Notes: generated by a model from the sequence alone, not told the origin. Positions 20,012 to 43,554 are shown, counted from the stretch's first letter. The stretch is 64,000 nt of DNA from Nakamurella deserti (GCF_003260015.1 NZ_QCXS01000001.1:1-64000); one strand, 5' to 3'. Numbers and translations are program-made.

Positions 20012-21394
20012 GTGACCACCGTGCCGACGACTGCCCCGCCGTCGGCGCACGGGCTCCGTGCACTGCTCCGGGTCGCCCGGCTGCGGCTGCTCGTGTTGGT
20101 CAGGGTCATCAACTCCTTCGGCGACGGTGCTTTCCAGGGTGCCCTCGTCGGCGCTGTGCTGTTCAGCCCCGAGCGGGCCGCCAACCCGATGCAGCTGGCC
20201 ACCGGCTTCGCCGTGATGCTGCTGCCGTACTCGGTGATCGGCCCGTTCGTCGGGTCGTTGCTGGACCGGTGGAGCCGACGGCAGGTGCTGGTCTGGGCCA
20301 ATGCCCTGCGCTGCCTGTTCGTCGTGCTGGTCGCCGTCGAGATCGCGGTGGGCGCGCCGCTGTGGCTCGAGTTCAGCACCGCCCTGCTGGTCCTGGGCGC
20401 CGGCCGCTTCATCGGCTCCGGCCTGTCGGCGGCGATGCCGCACTGTGTGGCCGCCGATTCGCTGGTCGGCGCGAACTCGCTGGCCGCCACTGCCGGTGCG
20501 GTCAGCACCGCCATCGGTGGCGCCGCCGCGTTCGGCGCGGGTGCGCTGATCGGCAAGTCCGACATGTCGCTGGCCCTGATCACGCTCTGCGTCGTGCCGT
20601 TCTACGCCGCGGCCGCGCTGGTGGCGATGAAGTTCGGCCGCCGCAGCCTCGGACCGGACGAGACCGACGAACCCGCCCAGACGATGAAGGCGATCCTCGG
20701 CGGTCTGTCCGCCGGGTTCCTGCACATGAGGGCACGCCCCCGGGTCGCGGTGGCGGTCACCATGGTGATGCTGGTGCGCTTCTGCTTCGGCCTGGCCACG
20801 CTGCTCGTCCTGGTGCTGTTCCAGAGCCACTTCAAGCCGCACGGCTTCTTCCGGGCCGGCGCGGCGGGCATCGTCCAGGTCCTCGGATTCGGCGCCGCGG
20901 GCGTCTTCGTGGCGGCCCTCATCACCGCTCCGGCGGTGGCCAAGTGGGGACGCACCGCGTGGGTCACCGCGGTGCTGGTCGGCGCCGGCCTCGTCGCGTT
21001 CGGCGGCGCCGTCCACATCGGGCCGGCGATCGCCATGGGGGTCGCGTTCCTGCTCGGGTTCGCCTACCAGAGCACCAAGATCTGCGCGGACGCGCTCGTC
21101 CAGTCCGACTCCGACGACGCCCACATCGGCCGGGTCTACGCGCTGTACGACACCACCAACAACGTGCTGTACGTGCTGGCGTTCGTCGTCGGAGCCGCCG
21201 TCCTCGGTGAGCGCGGGGCCGGCACCGGCCTGATCATCGCCCTCGGCGTGATGTACCTGCTCACCGCGATCGGCTTCCGCTACGCGATGAAGCGGCTGGC
21301 CACCCATCCCACCGTCGTCGCCGCGGAGGCGGCTGACGAGGCCGCCCGCACCCGGCCGACCGCCGGTGCCGTGGCGGCCGACACCGCCCCGTAA
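20012..21394 (+). CDS. MFS transporter
   Basis: About 460 residues with roughly 12 hydrophobic helices and the MFS motif-A-like loop GSLLDRWSRRQVLV between helices 2 and 3. The sequence resembles actinobacterial MFS exporters of the enterobactin-exporter/MFS_3 type, with no clear substrate. The GTG at 20012 was chosen because it precedes the first helix (RLLVLVRVINSFGDGAF); the ribosome-binding site is weak. The C-terminus is an Ala-rich tail whose last codons and TAA stop are the first unit of a five-copy tandem array running downstream, so translation that reads through or a shifted stop would change only the tail. Confidence 0.88.
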   Translation: MTTVPTTAPPSAHGLRALLRVARLRLLVLVRVINSFGDGAFQGALVGAVLFSPERAANPMQLATGFAVMLLPYSVIGPFVGSLLDRWSRRQVLVWANALRCLFVVLVAVEIAVGAPLWLEFSTALLVLGAGRFIGSGLSAAMPHCVAADSLVGANSLAATAGAVSTAIGGAAAFGAGALIGKSDMSLALITLCVVPFYAAAALVAMKFGRRSLGPDETDEPAQTMKAILGGLSAGFLHMRARPRVAVAVTMVMLVRFCFGLATLLVLVLFQSHFKPHGFFRAGAAGIVQVLGFGAAGVFVAALITAPAVAKWGRTAWVTAVLVGAGLVAFGGAVHIGPAIAMGVAFLLGFAYQSTKICADALVQSDSDDAHIGRVYALYDTTNNVLYVLAFVVGAAVLGERGAGTGLIIALGVMYLLTAIGFRYAMKRLATHPTVVAAEAADEAARTRPTAGAVAADTAP

Positions 21395-21890
21395 CGGCCG
21401 GCCCACCCCGGTTCGCCGGCGCCGGCGAGGCAGCCGACGAGGCCCGCCCACAGCGCGGCCGACCGCCGGAGCCGTGGCGCGGCCGACCGCCGGTGCCGTG
21501 GCGGCCGACACCGCCCCGTAACGGCCCCACAGGCCCACCCCGGTTCGCAGGCGCCGCCGAGGGGCGACGAGGCCGCCCACACCCGGCCGACCGCCGGTGC
21601 CGGGGCGGCCGACACCGCCCCGTAACGGCCCCACAGGCGCACCCCGGTTCGCAGGCGCCGCCGAGGGGCGACGAGGCCCGCCGCAGACCGGCCGACCGCC
21701 GGTGCCGGGGCGGCCGACACCGCCCCGTCGCGGCCCCGGAGGGCCACCCTGGTCCGCCGGCGCCGCCCAGGCCCGCCCGCAGCAGCCCGGTCGGCGGCCG
21801 GTGCCGTGGCGCGGCCGACACCGCCCCGTAACGGCCCCTGAGCGCCACCCGGTTCGCCGGCGCCGCCGCACAGCGGCGCCGCTGCCCGGG
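21355..21890 (+). repeat. Tandem array built from the MFS gene's 3' end, about 5 units of about 104 bp
   Basis: The motif ACCGCCCCGTAACGGCC, which spans the MFS stop codon (TAA at 21392), recurs with the stop at 21519, 21623 and 21829, and as TCG at 21728. Around each are further matching blocks: CGGCCGACCGCCGGTGCCG before, and CACCCCGGTTCGC plus GGCGCCG after. Spacing is 127, 104, 105 and 101 bases; the first interval is longer because of an extra 24-base partial unit at about 21457. The array fills nearly the whole gap to the next gene; no other coding is supportable. Confidence 0.9.
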
Positions 21891-21926
21891 GTGTACCGCG
21901 ACCAGCAGGGCGCACACTGGGGGGCC

Positions 21927-22205
21927 ATGGCACTCCAGCGCAAGGCCCGCCCCGCCCCCAGCTCCGACGAGGGGTCCGGAGACGGCTTCAACCACGCCGA
22001 GGAGCGTGCGCTCGAGGCGCTGCGCAAGGTCGCCCGGCAGTGGCCGCACACCCTGATGCTCTATGCGAACGCCAACGCCCACGAACTGGTGGCGCTGCGG
22101 GTCGACGACCTCGACGCCTACCTCGCGGCCGGCGGCGAACTCCCGCCCGAACTGCCGTCGGAGACGTTCCGGACCATCGGCAGCGACGGCGGTCGGCCCG
22201 GCTGA
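21927..22205 (+). CDS. Small hypothetical protein
   Basis: 92 residues, hydrophilic, no membrane segment or signal peptide. The N-terminal 25 residues are Ser/Gly/Asp-rich; the remainder (ERALEALRKVARQWPHTLML, then VDDLDAYLAAGGELPPE) reads as two helices. I do not recognise the family. It is preferred over the other frames because codon third positions are GC-rich and it is free of the adjacent repeats. ATG at 21927 with a G-rich but imperfect ribosome-binding site. A small hairpin (GAGCGT-CGGG-ACGCTC, 22228-22243) follows the stop. Convergent with cca. Confidence 0.6.
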   Translation: MALQRKARPAPSSDEGSGDGFNHAEERALEALRKVARQWPHTLMLYANANAHELVALRVDDLDAYLAAGGELPPELPSETFRTIGSDGGRPG

Positions 22206-22367
22206 CCGGAGTGGGCAATCCGTCACCGAGCGTCGGGACGCTCAGCGCTGGGGTGGGGCTCCTGGAGTCGCTGCTGGCCGCGGACGGGATGTCCGCCGCC
22301 GTGTCGGTCGTGGCGGCACCGTCCGCCGCGGTCACGGTCGTTGCCGTGTCGGCCGCCGGCAGCCGGG

Positions 22368-22501
22368 GCCGAGGTCCGAGCGTCGACACCTGCAGCGCTA
22401 CGGCGGGGACCCGTCCGCCGCGAAGTCGTTCGCCACGGTGCCGTGCCCTAGGCCCAGGTCCAGCGTCGAAACCCCGCAGCGCTACCGCGGGGACCCGTCC
22501 G
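22368..22501 (-). repeat. Duplicated 3' end of cca (2 copies, 84-bp period)
   Basis: The final codons and TAG stop of cca (stop at 22484-22482) with about 30 downstream bases are repeated at 22418-22368, where the TAG copy sits at 22400-22398. Both copies read GGGTCCCCG, then C(G/C)GTAGCGCTGC, then TCGACGCT(G/C) and GGACCT on the minus strand. The remaining 22206-22367 stretch is low-complexity sequence with short GTCGTCGC-like runs and no gene. Confidence 0.8.
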
Positions 22502-24149
22502 GCGTCGCAGCGGGTGCGGACCGCATGTCCGCCGCCGTGCCGGTCGTCGCAGAGTCGTCCCCCGCTGTGTCGGCCTTCGCAGAGCCGTCCGCTGCAACAT
22601 CGGTCGTCGCAGTGACGTGCGCCGCCCTGCCGACCGCCGCGGTGCCGTCCGCAGCAGTACCGGCTGCCGGAGTGGCGTTCGCAGAAGTGCTGTCCGCAGC
22701 GGTATCGGCGGCGGGCGTCACGGGGTTGCCGTGGACATCGACGAGGCCACGTTCCAGCGCCCACTTGAACAGCTCGGCCTCGGCCTCGTCGCGCGACATC
22801 GGTCCGCGCTCCAGCCGGAGTTCCTTGAGGTGCTTCCACGCCTGGCCGACGATCCGTCCCGGCGGCACCTGCAGCAGCTCCATGATCGCGTTGCCGTCGA
22901 TGTCCGGCCGGACCCGGGCGAGGTCCTCCGCCGCCTGCAGGGCGGTGATCCGCTCCTCCAGCTGGTCGTAGGACTTCTGCAGGGCGATCTCGCGGCGCCG
23001 ATTGCGCGTCGTGCAGTCGGCCCGGACGAGCAGGTTGAGCCGGGGAAGCAGCGGCCCGGCGTCGGTGACGTAGCGCCGCACCGCCGAGTCGGTCCACACG
23101 CCGCCGGAGTAGCCGTGGAAGCGTAGGTGCAGGAACGTCAGGTTGGCGACGTCCTCGGTGATCTGCCTGGCGTACTTGAGCGCCTTCATCCGCTTGCGCA
23201 CGAGTTTGGCCCCGACGACCTCGTGGTGGTGGAAGCTCACCCCGCCGCCCGACTCGAAGCGACGCGTCCCCGGCTTGCCGATGTCGTGCAGCAGCGCGGC
23301 CAGCCGCATCGTCAGGTCCGGCCCGTCGGGCTCGAAGGCGATCGCCCGCTCCAGCACGGTCAGCGAGTGCTCGTAGACGTCCTTGTGCTGGTGGTGCTCG
23401 TCGCGTTCCAGACGCAGCGCGGGCAGCTCGGGAAGGACGACGTCGGCCAGGCCGGTGTCGGTCATCAGGGTCAGGCCCTTGCGCGGGAACCGCCCCAGCA
23501 GCAGCTTCGACAGCTCCGCCTGCACCCGCTCGGCGGTGATCCGACGCAGTTCACCGGCCATCGCGGTCATCGCGGCCCGGACCCGCGGTGCGGGCTCGAA
23601 ACCGAGCTGGGCGGCGAAGCGGGCGGCCCGCATCATCCGCAGCGGGTCGTCCCGGAAGGAGGTCTCGGGTGCGGCGGGGGTGTCGAGCACCTTGGCGGTC
23701 AGCTGCGCCTGCCCGTCGTGGGGGTCGATGAGCCGGCCGTCGGGCAGCGACACGGCCATCGCGTTGACGGCGAAGTCCCTCCGGACGAGATCGTCCTCGA
23801 CGGTGTCGGAGAAGCTGACCGCGGGATTGCGGGAATCCCCGTCGTAGGCGTCGGCCCGGAACGTGGTGATCTCCAGCGAGGCGCCGCGCCGGCCGACGCC
23901 CACCGTCCCGAAGGCGATGCCCATGTCCCAGATCGACTCGGCCCAACCGTCGACCACCCGCAGGATCTGCTCCGGACGCGCGTCGGTGGTGAAGTCCAGG
24001 TCGCTCGCGTCACGGCCCAGCAGTGCGTCCCGGACCGGCCCACCGACCAGGTACAGCTGATGGCCGGCAGCCCGGAACCGCTCGCCCAGCTCGACGACCA
24101 CCGGATGCCGCGTGAGCAGGGCGTCCACGGCGGTTCGGGGGTCGGTCAC
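22482..24149 (-). CDS. cca: CCA tRNA nucleotidyltransferase (PcnA-type) with Ala/Thr-rich tail
   Basis: 555 residues. The class II nucleotidyltransferase core is clear: GGPVRDALLG near 35-45, DLDFTTDARPEQ with the catalytic Asp pair, then RRDFAVNAMA and the RFAAQLGF region. A C-terminal HD domain follows (LLHDIGKP, FHHHEVVGAKL). It adds or repairs the CCA end of tRNAs. The family usually ends near residue 470-480; here about 85 extra residues of Ala, Thr, Asp and Ser (for example PAADTAADSTSANATPAAGT) are appended, in low-complexity DNA. The GTG at 24149 was chosen; it lies 8 bases after TAGACT, consistent with a leaderless mRNA. In mycobacteria this gene abuts the nudix gene; here 19 kb separates them. 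Confidence 0.93.
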   Translation of the reverse strand: MTDPRTAVDALLTRHPVVVELGERFRAAGHQLYLVGGPVRDALLGRDASDLDFTTDARPEQILRVVDGWAESIWDMGIAFGTVGVGRRGASLEITTFRADAYDGDSRNPAVSFSDTVEDDLVRRDFAVNAMAVSLPDGRLIDPHDGQAQLTAKVLDTPAAPETSFRDDPLRMMRAARFAAQLGFEPAPRVRAAMTAMAGELRRITAERVQAELSKLLLGRFPRKGLTLMTDTGLADVVLPELPALRLERDEHHQHKDVYEHSLTVLERAIAFEPDGPDLTMRLAALLHDIGKPGTRRFESGGGVSFHHHEVVGAKLVRKRMKALKYARQITEDVANLTFLHLRFHGYSGGVWTDSAVRRYVTDAGPLLPRLNLLVRADCTTRNRRREIALQKSYDQLEERITALQAAEDLARVRPDIDGNAIMELLQVPPGRIVGQAWKHLKELRLERGPMSRDEAEAELFKWALERGLVDVHGNPVTPAADTAADSTSANATPAAGTAADGTAAVGRAAHVTATTDVAADGSAKADTAGDDSATTGTAADMRSAPAATPDGSPR

Positions 24150-24157
24150 GGGGGGCG

Positions 24158-24163
24158 AGTCTA
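24158..24163 (-). promoter_or_regulatory. Putative -10 box of cca (leaderless transcript)
   Basis: On the minus strand TAGACT matches the actinobacterial TANNNT -10 consensus and ends 8 bases before the GTG start, with no Shine-Dalgarno between (the bases are C-rich). A transcript starting at or next to the GTG is expected. No clear -35 was seen. Confidence 0.45.
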
Positions 24164-24253
24164 GTCGGCCGCATTCGGGGAGCCCGCGCGTAGCGTGGTC
24201 CGTGCGCTGCGGATGCCCGCGTCCGCGGTCCTCTCCGGCCCGAGGGAGGTCCT

Positions 24254-25726
24254 GTGTCGACGGTGTCACTGCCCGACCACGCCACGCTGTCGGGTGCGCG
24301 CCGGGAAGCCCGGGAGCTCCAGGAAGCGGTGCGGCATCGGCACCCGTCGGCGCTTGCCCTGCTGACCGATCACGGTGCCCGGCACGATCCGCACGAGCCG
24401 CTGCCGTTGTACGTGGCGCATCAGGTGATCGCCCGAGCGCACGGTTTCGCCGACTGGCCGGCCCTCAAGCACTATTTCGACCTCGCCGTGGACCTGCGCT
24501 GGGACGTCGTCCCGGACCCCGAGGTCGAGCCGCCGGCCGACCGCTTCTGCCGGCTGGCGGCGCTGCGCTACGACCGCGACGACCCCGGCCGGTGGCGCGA
24601 GGCCAGGGCCCTGCTCGCCGACTGTCCCGATCTTGTGGACGACTCGGTGTGGGCCGCGGCGGCCGCCGTCGACGTCGCTGCCGTTCGGCGGCACCTCGAC
24701 CGTGACCCCGGGCTGGCCGCCCGGCGCGGCGGGCCCCAGCGGTGGAGCCCGCTCTACCACCTCGCCTACGCCCGGGCCCGGACGGACGCCTCCGAGGACG
24801 ACGTCGTCGACCTCGCCCGGATACTGCTGTCAGCGGGGGCCGATCCGCACGAGGGCTACCTCTGGGCGGGGCAGCCGACACCGTTCACCCTGATCACCGG
24901 CGCCTTCGGCGACGGGGAGGGCGGCCCGGAGCGGCAGCCCGCGCACCCGCACGGCGTGCCGCTGGCCCGGTTGCTGCTCGCCGCCGGCGCCGATCCCAAC
25001 GACGCACAGACGCTGTACAACCGGATGTTCGGTGCCGACGACGACCACCTCGAGCTGCTGTTCGCCCACGGGCTGGGAACCGGCGACGGTGGGCCGTGGC
25101 GCCGCCGCCTCGGTACCGCCCTCGACGGCCCCACCCAACTGCTGCGCGCCCAGTTGGCCTGGGCGGTCGATCACGGCATGGCGGCGCGGGTGCGGCTGCT
25201 CATCGCCCACGGGGTCGACGTCGGGTCGCCGCTGCCGGGCGGGCGGACGCCGTTGGCGGCGGCGCTGGTCACCGGTGAGGGCCAGATCGCCGGGTTGCTG
25301 CGCGAGGCGGGTGCGCCGGAACCCGTCCTGGACGCCGTCGACACCCTGGTGGCCGCGGTCATGGCGGGGGACGTCGCCGCGGTCGAGGCGATGCGGGCCG
25401 ACGGCGATGTCGTGGAACGGGCACGCCGGCGCCGGCCGGGGCTCATCGTGTGGGCCACCGCGCGGTCGCGTCCGGCTGCGGTACGACTCCTCGTCGATCT
25501 GGGTTTCGACGTCGACGCCCGTGGACGGGGGGACAGTCCGGTCGAGGAGGAGTGGGAGACGGCCTTGCACCACGCCGCGGGCGATGGAGCCGCCGAGCTG
25601 GTCGAGCTGCTGCTGGACGCCGGGGCCGATCCCTCGGTGCGGGACCGGCGGTTCGCGGCGACACCGGCGGAGTGGGCCCGGTTCGCCGGTCATCCCGGCA
25701 CCGCCGCCGTTCTCGACCGACGCTGA
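24254..25726 (+). CDS. Ankyrin-repeat protein
   Basis: 490 residues. At least five ankyrin-like helices-turn units are visible by their LLxAGADP endings (ILLSAGADPHEGY, LLLAAGADPNDA, LLIAHGVDVGSPL, VDLGFDVDARG, LLLDAGADPSVRD). The N-terminal part with HGFADWPALKHYFD is shared by many actinobacterial ankyrin proteins. No signal peptide or membrane segment, so probably a cytoplasmic protein-protein interaction scaffold; its partner is unknown. The GTG at 24254 is set by GGGAGG at 24244-24249. Divergent from cca with a 104-base gap. It is not part of the conserved origin-proximal block seen in relatives. Confidence 0.85.
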   Translation: MSTVSLPDHATLSGARREARELQEAVRHRHPSALALLTDHGARHDPHEPLPLYVAHQVIARAHGFADWPALKHYFDLAVDLRWDVVPDPEVEPPADRFCRLAALRYDRDDPGRWREARALLADCPDLVDDSVWAAAAAVDVAAVRRHLDRDPGLAARRGGPQRWSPLYHLAYARARTDASEDDVVDLARILLSAGADPHEGYLWAGQPTPFTLITGAFGDGEGGPERQPAHPHGVPLARLLLAAGADPNDAQTLYNRMFGADDDHLELLFAHGLGTGDGGPWRRRLGTALDGPTQLLRAQLAWAVDHGMAARVRLLIAHGVDVGSPLPGGRTPLAAALVTGEGQIAGLLREAGAPEPVLDAVDTLVAAVMAGDVAAVEAMRADGDVVERARRRRPGLIVWATARSRPAAVRLLVDLGFDVDARGRGDSPVEEEWETALHHAAGDGAAELVELLLDAGADPSVRDRRFAATPAEWARFAGHPGTAAVLDRR

Positions 25727-26068
25727 CGTCACGGGGCCTGAGGTGTCGGCCGTCCCGTTGGGCCGCCCGGGGCCGCAGCGACCTTCCTGCGCACACGACG
25801 CGTCGACGACGACTGATCCTGCGCGGCACGCGCAGCACCACAGACAGCTGCGTCCGTCCACCGCTGGTGGGCCTGGTGTGACCCTCAGTGAATAATTTCA
25901 CTGCACCCACCCGGAAGTTCGGCTCATCGGGACCCGTTTACACACGAATGGGTAGGACGGATCGGCTATCGTTCACACGAACGCTGATTCGACCCATGGG
26001 AGCGCGGGGGCTTCTCCCGGTCGAGCGTTGCTCCCGTCGCGTCCGTCCTCACAGCCGAGGAGATACCC
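25727..26068. other. Leader region of the double-HTH LuxR gene
   Basis: A 342-base gap without a supportable gene. It contains two similar blocks, TTACACACGAA (about 25938-25948) and TTCACACGAA (25972-25981). The second lies in a perfect short inverted repeat, CGTTC-ACAC-GAACG (25970-25983), a candidate binding site for a dimeric regulator, perhaps the LuxR protein itself. The ribosome-binding site GAGGAG at 26057-26062 ends the region. Confidence 0.45.
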
Positions 26069-27289
26069 GTGCAGCCGCATGCACAGATCGAGCTGTCCTA
26101 CCCCGAGTCGGCCCCCGTCAAGATCCTGCTCAACCTGGTTCCGCCGTTGATCGACCCCACGGACGAGTCCGAGGAGGCACCCGGGGGCGTGGCAGCCGAC
26201 AACCTGCCGCCGGTGGTCGGTGTCGCGAACGGGGCCGCCACTGTCCCCGCCGCCCTGTCCGTGCCGGCGGACGTCCGGCTGCTGATCATCGCCGCCGATC
26301 CGGCGATCCGCTCGGACCTGCATGCCTCCCTGCACGGAGCCGAACTCGACGTCACGCACATCGCGGCCACGGTCGCCGATGCGGTCGACACGGCAGCCGA
26401 CAGCGCCCCGGACATCGCGGTGATCGTGGCGCCGACCGGCGAGTCGCCGGTAGCGATGATCAGCGAACTCCGCCGGGCCGGCATCGTCCGGGCGGTCATG
26501 GTGCTGTCACCTCCGGAACGGATCTCCGGGGACGCGCTCGTGTCGGCCCTCGCGGCGGGCGCGGACGGGTGGCTGAGCATCGATCTCGCGCCGTCGGTGC
26601 TGATCCGCGCGATCCGCGGCGCCTCCCGGGGGGAGGCAGGCCTGTCCCGCCAGCACGTCACCGAGCTGGTGGCGTTCCTCCGTCGGCCGGCGGCCGCGAC
26701 GCCACCGCCGGACGAGAACGCGGTCGCGTCGCTCACCCCGCGCGAGAACGAGATCCTGGTCGCCCTCGCGGGTCAGGGCACGGTCAAGTCCATCGCGCGG
26801 CAGCTGTCGTTGAGCGAGGTCACCGTGCGCTGGTACACCTCCCGGTTGTTGCGCAAACTCGGCGTCGCCTCACGGTTCGAGCTCGCCGCGCTCGCCGGAC
26901 GCCAGGGGCGGCCCGGTGACGTAGCGGACGGCGGCCCGCAGGCCCCGGCCGAACGGCCGGTCACGTCGATCCCCCTCGACCGGCCGGCCCCGGCGGAGGT
27001 CACCGCGGTCCGCGGTGACGGGACGGCGGCTTCGGTCCGCGGCCCGCGCCGGTCCGGCACACCGGCGGCCGACGCGCCCGCCCCGGCGGTGGCACCTAAT
27101 TGGCGACAGCTGCCGCGGAGTGAACAGCGGGTGGTCCAGCTCGTCGTCCAGGGTCTGACGAACCGGCAGATCGCCGAACAGCTGTTCCTGTCCAAGCACA
27201 CCGTCGACTCGCACCTCAAGAGCGCGTTCACCAAGCTCGGTGTGCGTTCGCGGGTCGAGCTGACCGTCCTGGTGCACCGCACGGCCTGA
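26069..27289 (+). CDS. LuxR-family regulator with pseudo-receiver and two HTH domains
   Basis: 406 residues. Residues about 65-205 resemble a receiver (VRLLIIAADPAIRSDLHASL ... AAGADGWLS) but the phosphoacceptor Asp is absent (PDIAVIVAPTG) and no conserved Lys is visible. Two LuxR-type helix-turn-helix domains follow: one at about 220-285 (LTPRENEILVALAGQG, SLSEVTVRWYTSRLLRKLGV) and one at about 345-405 (QRVVQLVVQGLTNRQIAEQL, SKHTVDSHLKSAFTKLGVRS), joined by a Pro/Ala-rich linker. One HTH is the norm. The GTG at 26069 follows GAGGAG. Its target is unknown; the giant secreted-protein gene downstream is on the opposite strand. The 3' end is duplicated in a tandem array. Confidence 0.88.
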   Translation: MQPHAQIELSYPESAPVKILLNLVPPLIDPTDESEEAPGGVAADNLPPVVGVANGAATVPAALSVPADVRLLIIAADPAIRSDLHASLHGAELDVTHIAATVADAVDTAADSAPDIAVIVAPTGESPVAMISELRRAGIVRAVMVLSPPERISGDALVSALAAGADGWLSIDLAPSVLIRAIRGASRGEAGLSRQHVTELVAFLRRPAAATPPPDENAVASLTPRENEILVALAGQGTVKSIARQLSLSEVTVRWYTSRLLRKLGVASRFELAALAGRQGRPGDVADGGPQAPAERPVTSIPLDRPAPAEVTAVRGDGTAASVRGPRRSGTPAADAPAPAVAPNWRQLPRSEQRVVQLVVQGLTNRQIAEQLFLSKHTVDSHLKSAFTKLGVRSRVELTVLVHRTA

Positions 27290-28050
27290 CCCTCGCCGGT
27301 CACGCGTCCGGACCGCACTCTGAGCCCCCGGCTGCCGGCCGGGGGCTCAGTCGTTCCCGACCACGTGCCACTGCCGACCGTCCCGGCGCACCGCACGACC
27401 CGACCGCACACCGGCGACGGGACCGGACCGCACTGCTCAGCCGCGGCCGGCGGCTCAGGAGTGCGCAGCGGTGCGCCGCGCCGAGCCGTCCCCGCGCACC
27501 GCACGGTCCGACGACACACCGGCAACGAGATCGGACCACATATCGCGAGCCCCCGGACGCCTGCTCAGCGACACCCAGCGGTGTCCCACGCCCGACCGCC
27601 CGGCGCACTGCACGACCCGCCCTTCGCCGGTCACGCGTCAAGGCCGCACTCCCGAGCCCCCGGCCGCCGGCCGGGGCTCACTCGTCCCCGACGACGTGAC
27701 GCGCCTGACCGTCCCCGCACACCGCACGACCCGACCCCACACCGGCGACCTGACCGGACCGCACTCCTGAGCTCCCGGCCGCCGGCGCGCAGCTCAGCTA
27801 CTCCCAGCGACGTGCTGTGCCCGACCGCCCCGGCACACCGCACGACCCGACCCCACACCGGCGACGAGACCCGACAGCATTCCCGAACCCCAGGCGGGCG
27901 GCACAACCGTTCCCAGCGACGTGCCACGCCCGACCGTCCCGGCACACCGCACGACCCACACCGGCAATCTGACCGGACCGCATCCCTGAGCCCCCGACCG
28001 GCGGGCGCAGTCGTGCCTGGCAGCGTGCTACGCGCCCTGGCCCGTGCGAC
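27275..28050 (+). repeat. Seven-unit array derived from the LuxR gene's 3' end and terminator
   Basis: The last codons of the LuxR gene, CACCGCACGGCC before TGA at 27287, recur as CACCGCACGACC or close variants at 27389, 27497, 27606, 27720, 27836 and 27945. Periods are 114, 108, 109, 114, 116 and 109 bases. Each unit then carries ACACCGGCGAC-like sequence, GGACCGCAC, a GAGCCCCCGGC-type hairpin region and a CCCGACCGTCCC-like end. Copies have diverged by substitutions and small indels. Together with 28051-28259 this explains the 970-base gap before the giant gene; no coding sequence is supportable. Confidence 0.92.
27321..27349 (+). terminator. Terminator hairpin of the LuxR gene
   Basis: TGAGCCCCCGGC and GCCGGGGGCTCA form a perfect 12-bp stem with the loop TGCCG, 32 bases after the stop codon. 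No U-tract follows, as is common in high-GC actinobacteria. Decayed versions of the hairpin recur in later array units, for example at 27654-27679. Confidence 0.75.
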
Positions 28051-28103
28051 CCCGACCCCACGTCGGCCAGCGGCCCACCCACGAACTCCGGCACCACACA
28101 CGT

Positions 28104-28130
28104 CAGCCCCCGGCCACAGGCCGGGGGCTG
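28104..28130. terminator. Perfect 12-bp stem hairpin at the end of the array
   Basis: CAGCCCCCGGCC and GGCCGGGGGCTG pair perfectly around ACA. It resembles the LuxR terminator in sequence and is followed by the same GAGTCG, so it is probably a last, well-preserved copy. It could stop transcripts from either side. Confidence 0.65.
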
Positions 28131-28159
28131 AGTCGTGCTCTGAAAACGGGTGGTACCCG

Positions 28160-28199
28160 ACCGCCCTGCCGGTCCGCGGATGCGGATCGGCAGGGCGGT
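28160..28199 (-). terminator. Terminator hairpin of the giant gene
   Basis: ACCGCCCTGCCG (28160-28171) and CGGCAGGGCGGT (28188-28199) form a perfect 12-bp stem; inside it GTCCGC and GCGGAT can extend the pairing with one wobble. It lies about 60 bases beyond the stop of the giant minus-strand gene. Confidence 0.75.
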
Positions 28200-28259
28200 G
28201 GACGTCCCCGGGGTGTCGGCGGACCGAACAGTGCTCGGCAGTCCCCCGACGGGTTGCCG

Positions 28260-43316
<15,057 letters not shown>

Positions 43317-43446
43317 AAAGACCTCACAAGGGACATCACGACACCACACAGAAATATGTGGAGGGGATGAATGTCCGATGTGAGAGCTCACATGGGATCA
43401 CCCACACAGGGGGTATTGGCGATGGAGTGGTCAAACGGGACGTAAA

Positions 43447-43509
43447 GGAGTACCCCTTCAGGGCTCCGCTCAACCGGCTCGAGTGCCGGCTCCGGTGAGC
43501 GGAAACTCC
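43447..43509 (-). other. Possible structured leader RNA upstream of the giant gene
   Basis: Bases 43465-43477 and 43492-43503 pair as a 12-bp stem with one bulge (TCCGCTCA-CCGG with CCGG-TGAGCGGA), enclosed by a second short pairing of GGAGT (43447-43451) with ACTCC (43505-43509). A junction-like fold about 130-190 bases before the GTG would suit a 5' leader element. I do not recognise a known riboswitch class. It may equally be chance pairing in GC-rich DNA. Confidence 0.25.
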
Positions 43510-43554
43510 CCCTCGACGCGCTCCACGGACATCGGGGGCGTCTGCCCGCCCACC

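Noticed and set aside
25970-25983. LexA (SOS) box candidate CGTTC-ACAC-GAACG
   Set aside because: The actinobacterial LexA box is GAAC-N4-GTTC; here the half-sites are in the opposite order.
27275-28050. Possible CRISPR or insertion-sequence remnant
   Set aside because: Whole units repeat without unique spacers, there is no transposase and no terminal inverted repeats or target duplications.
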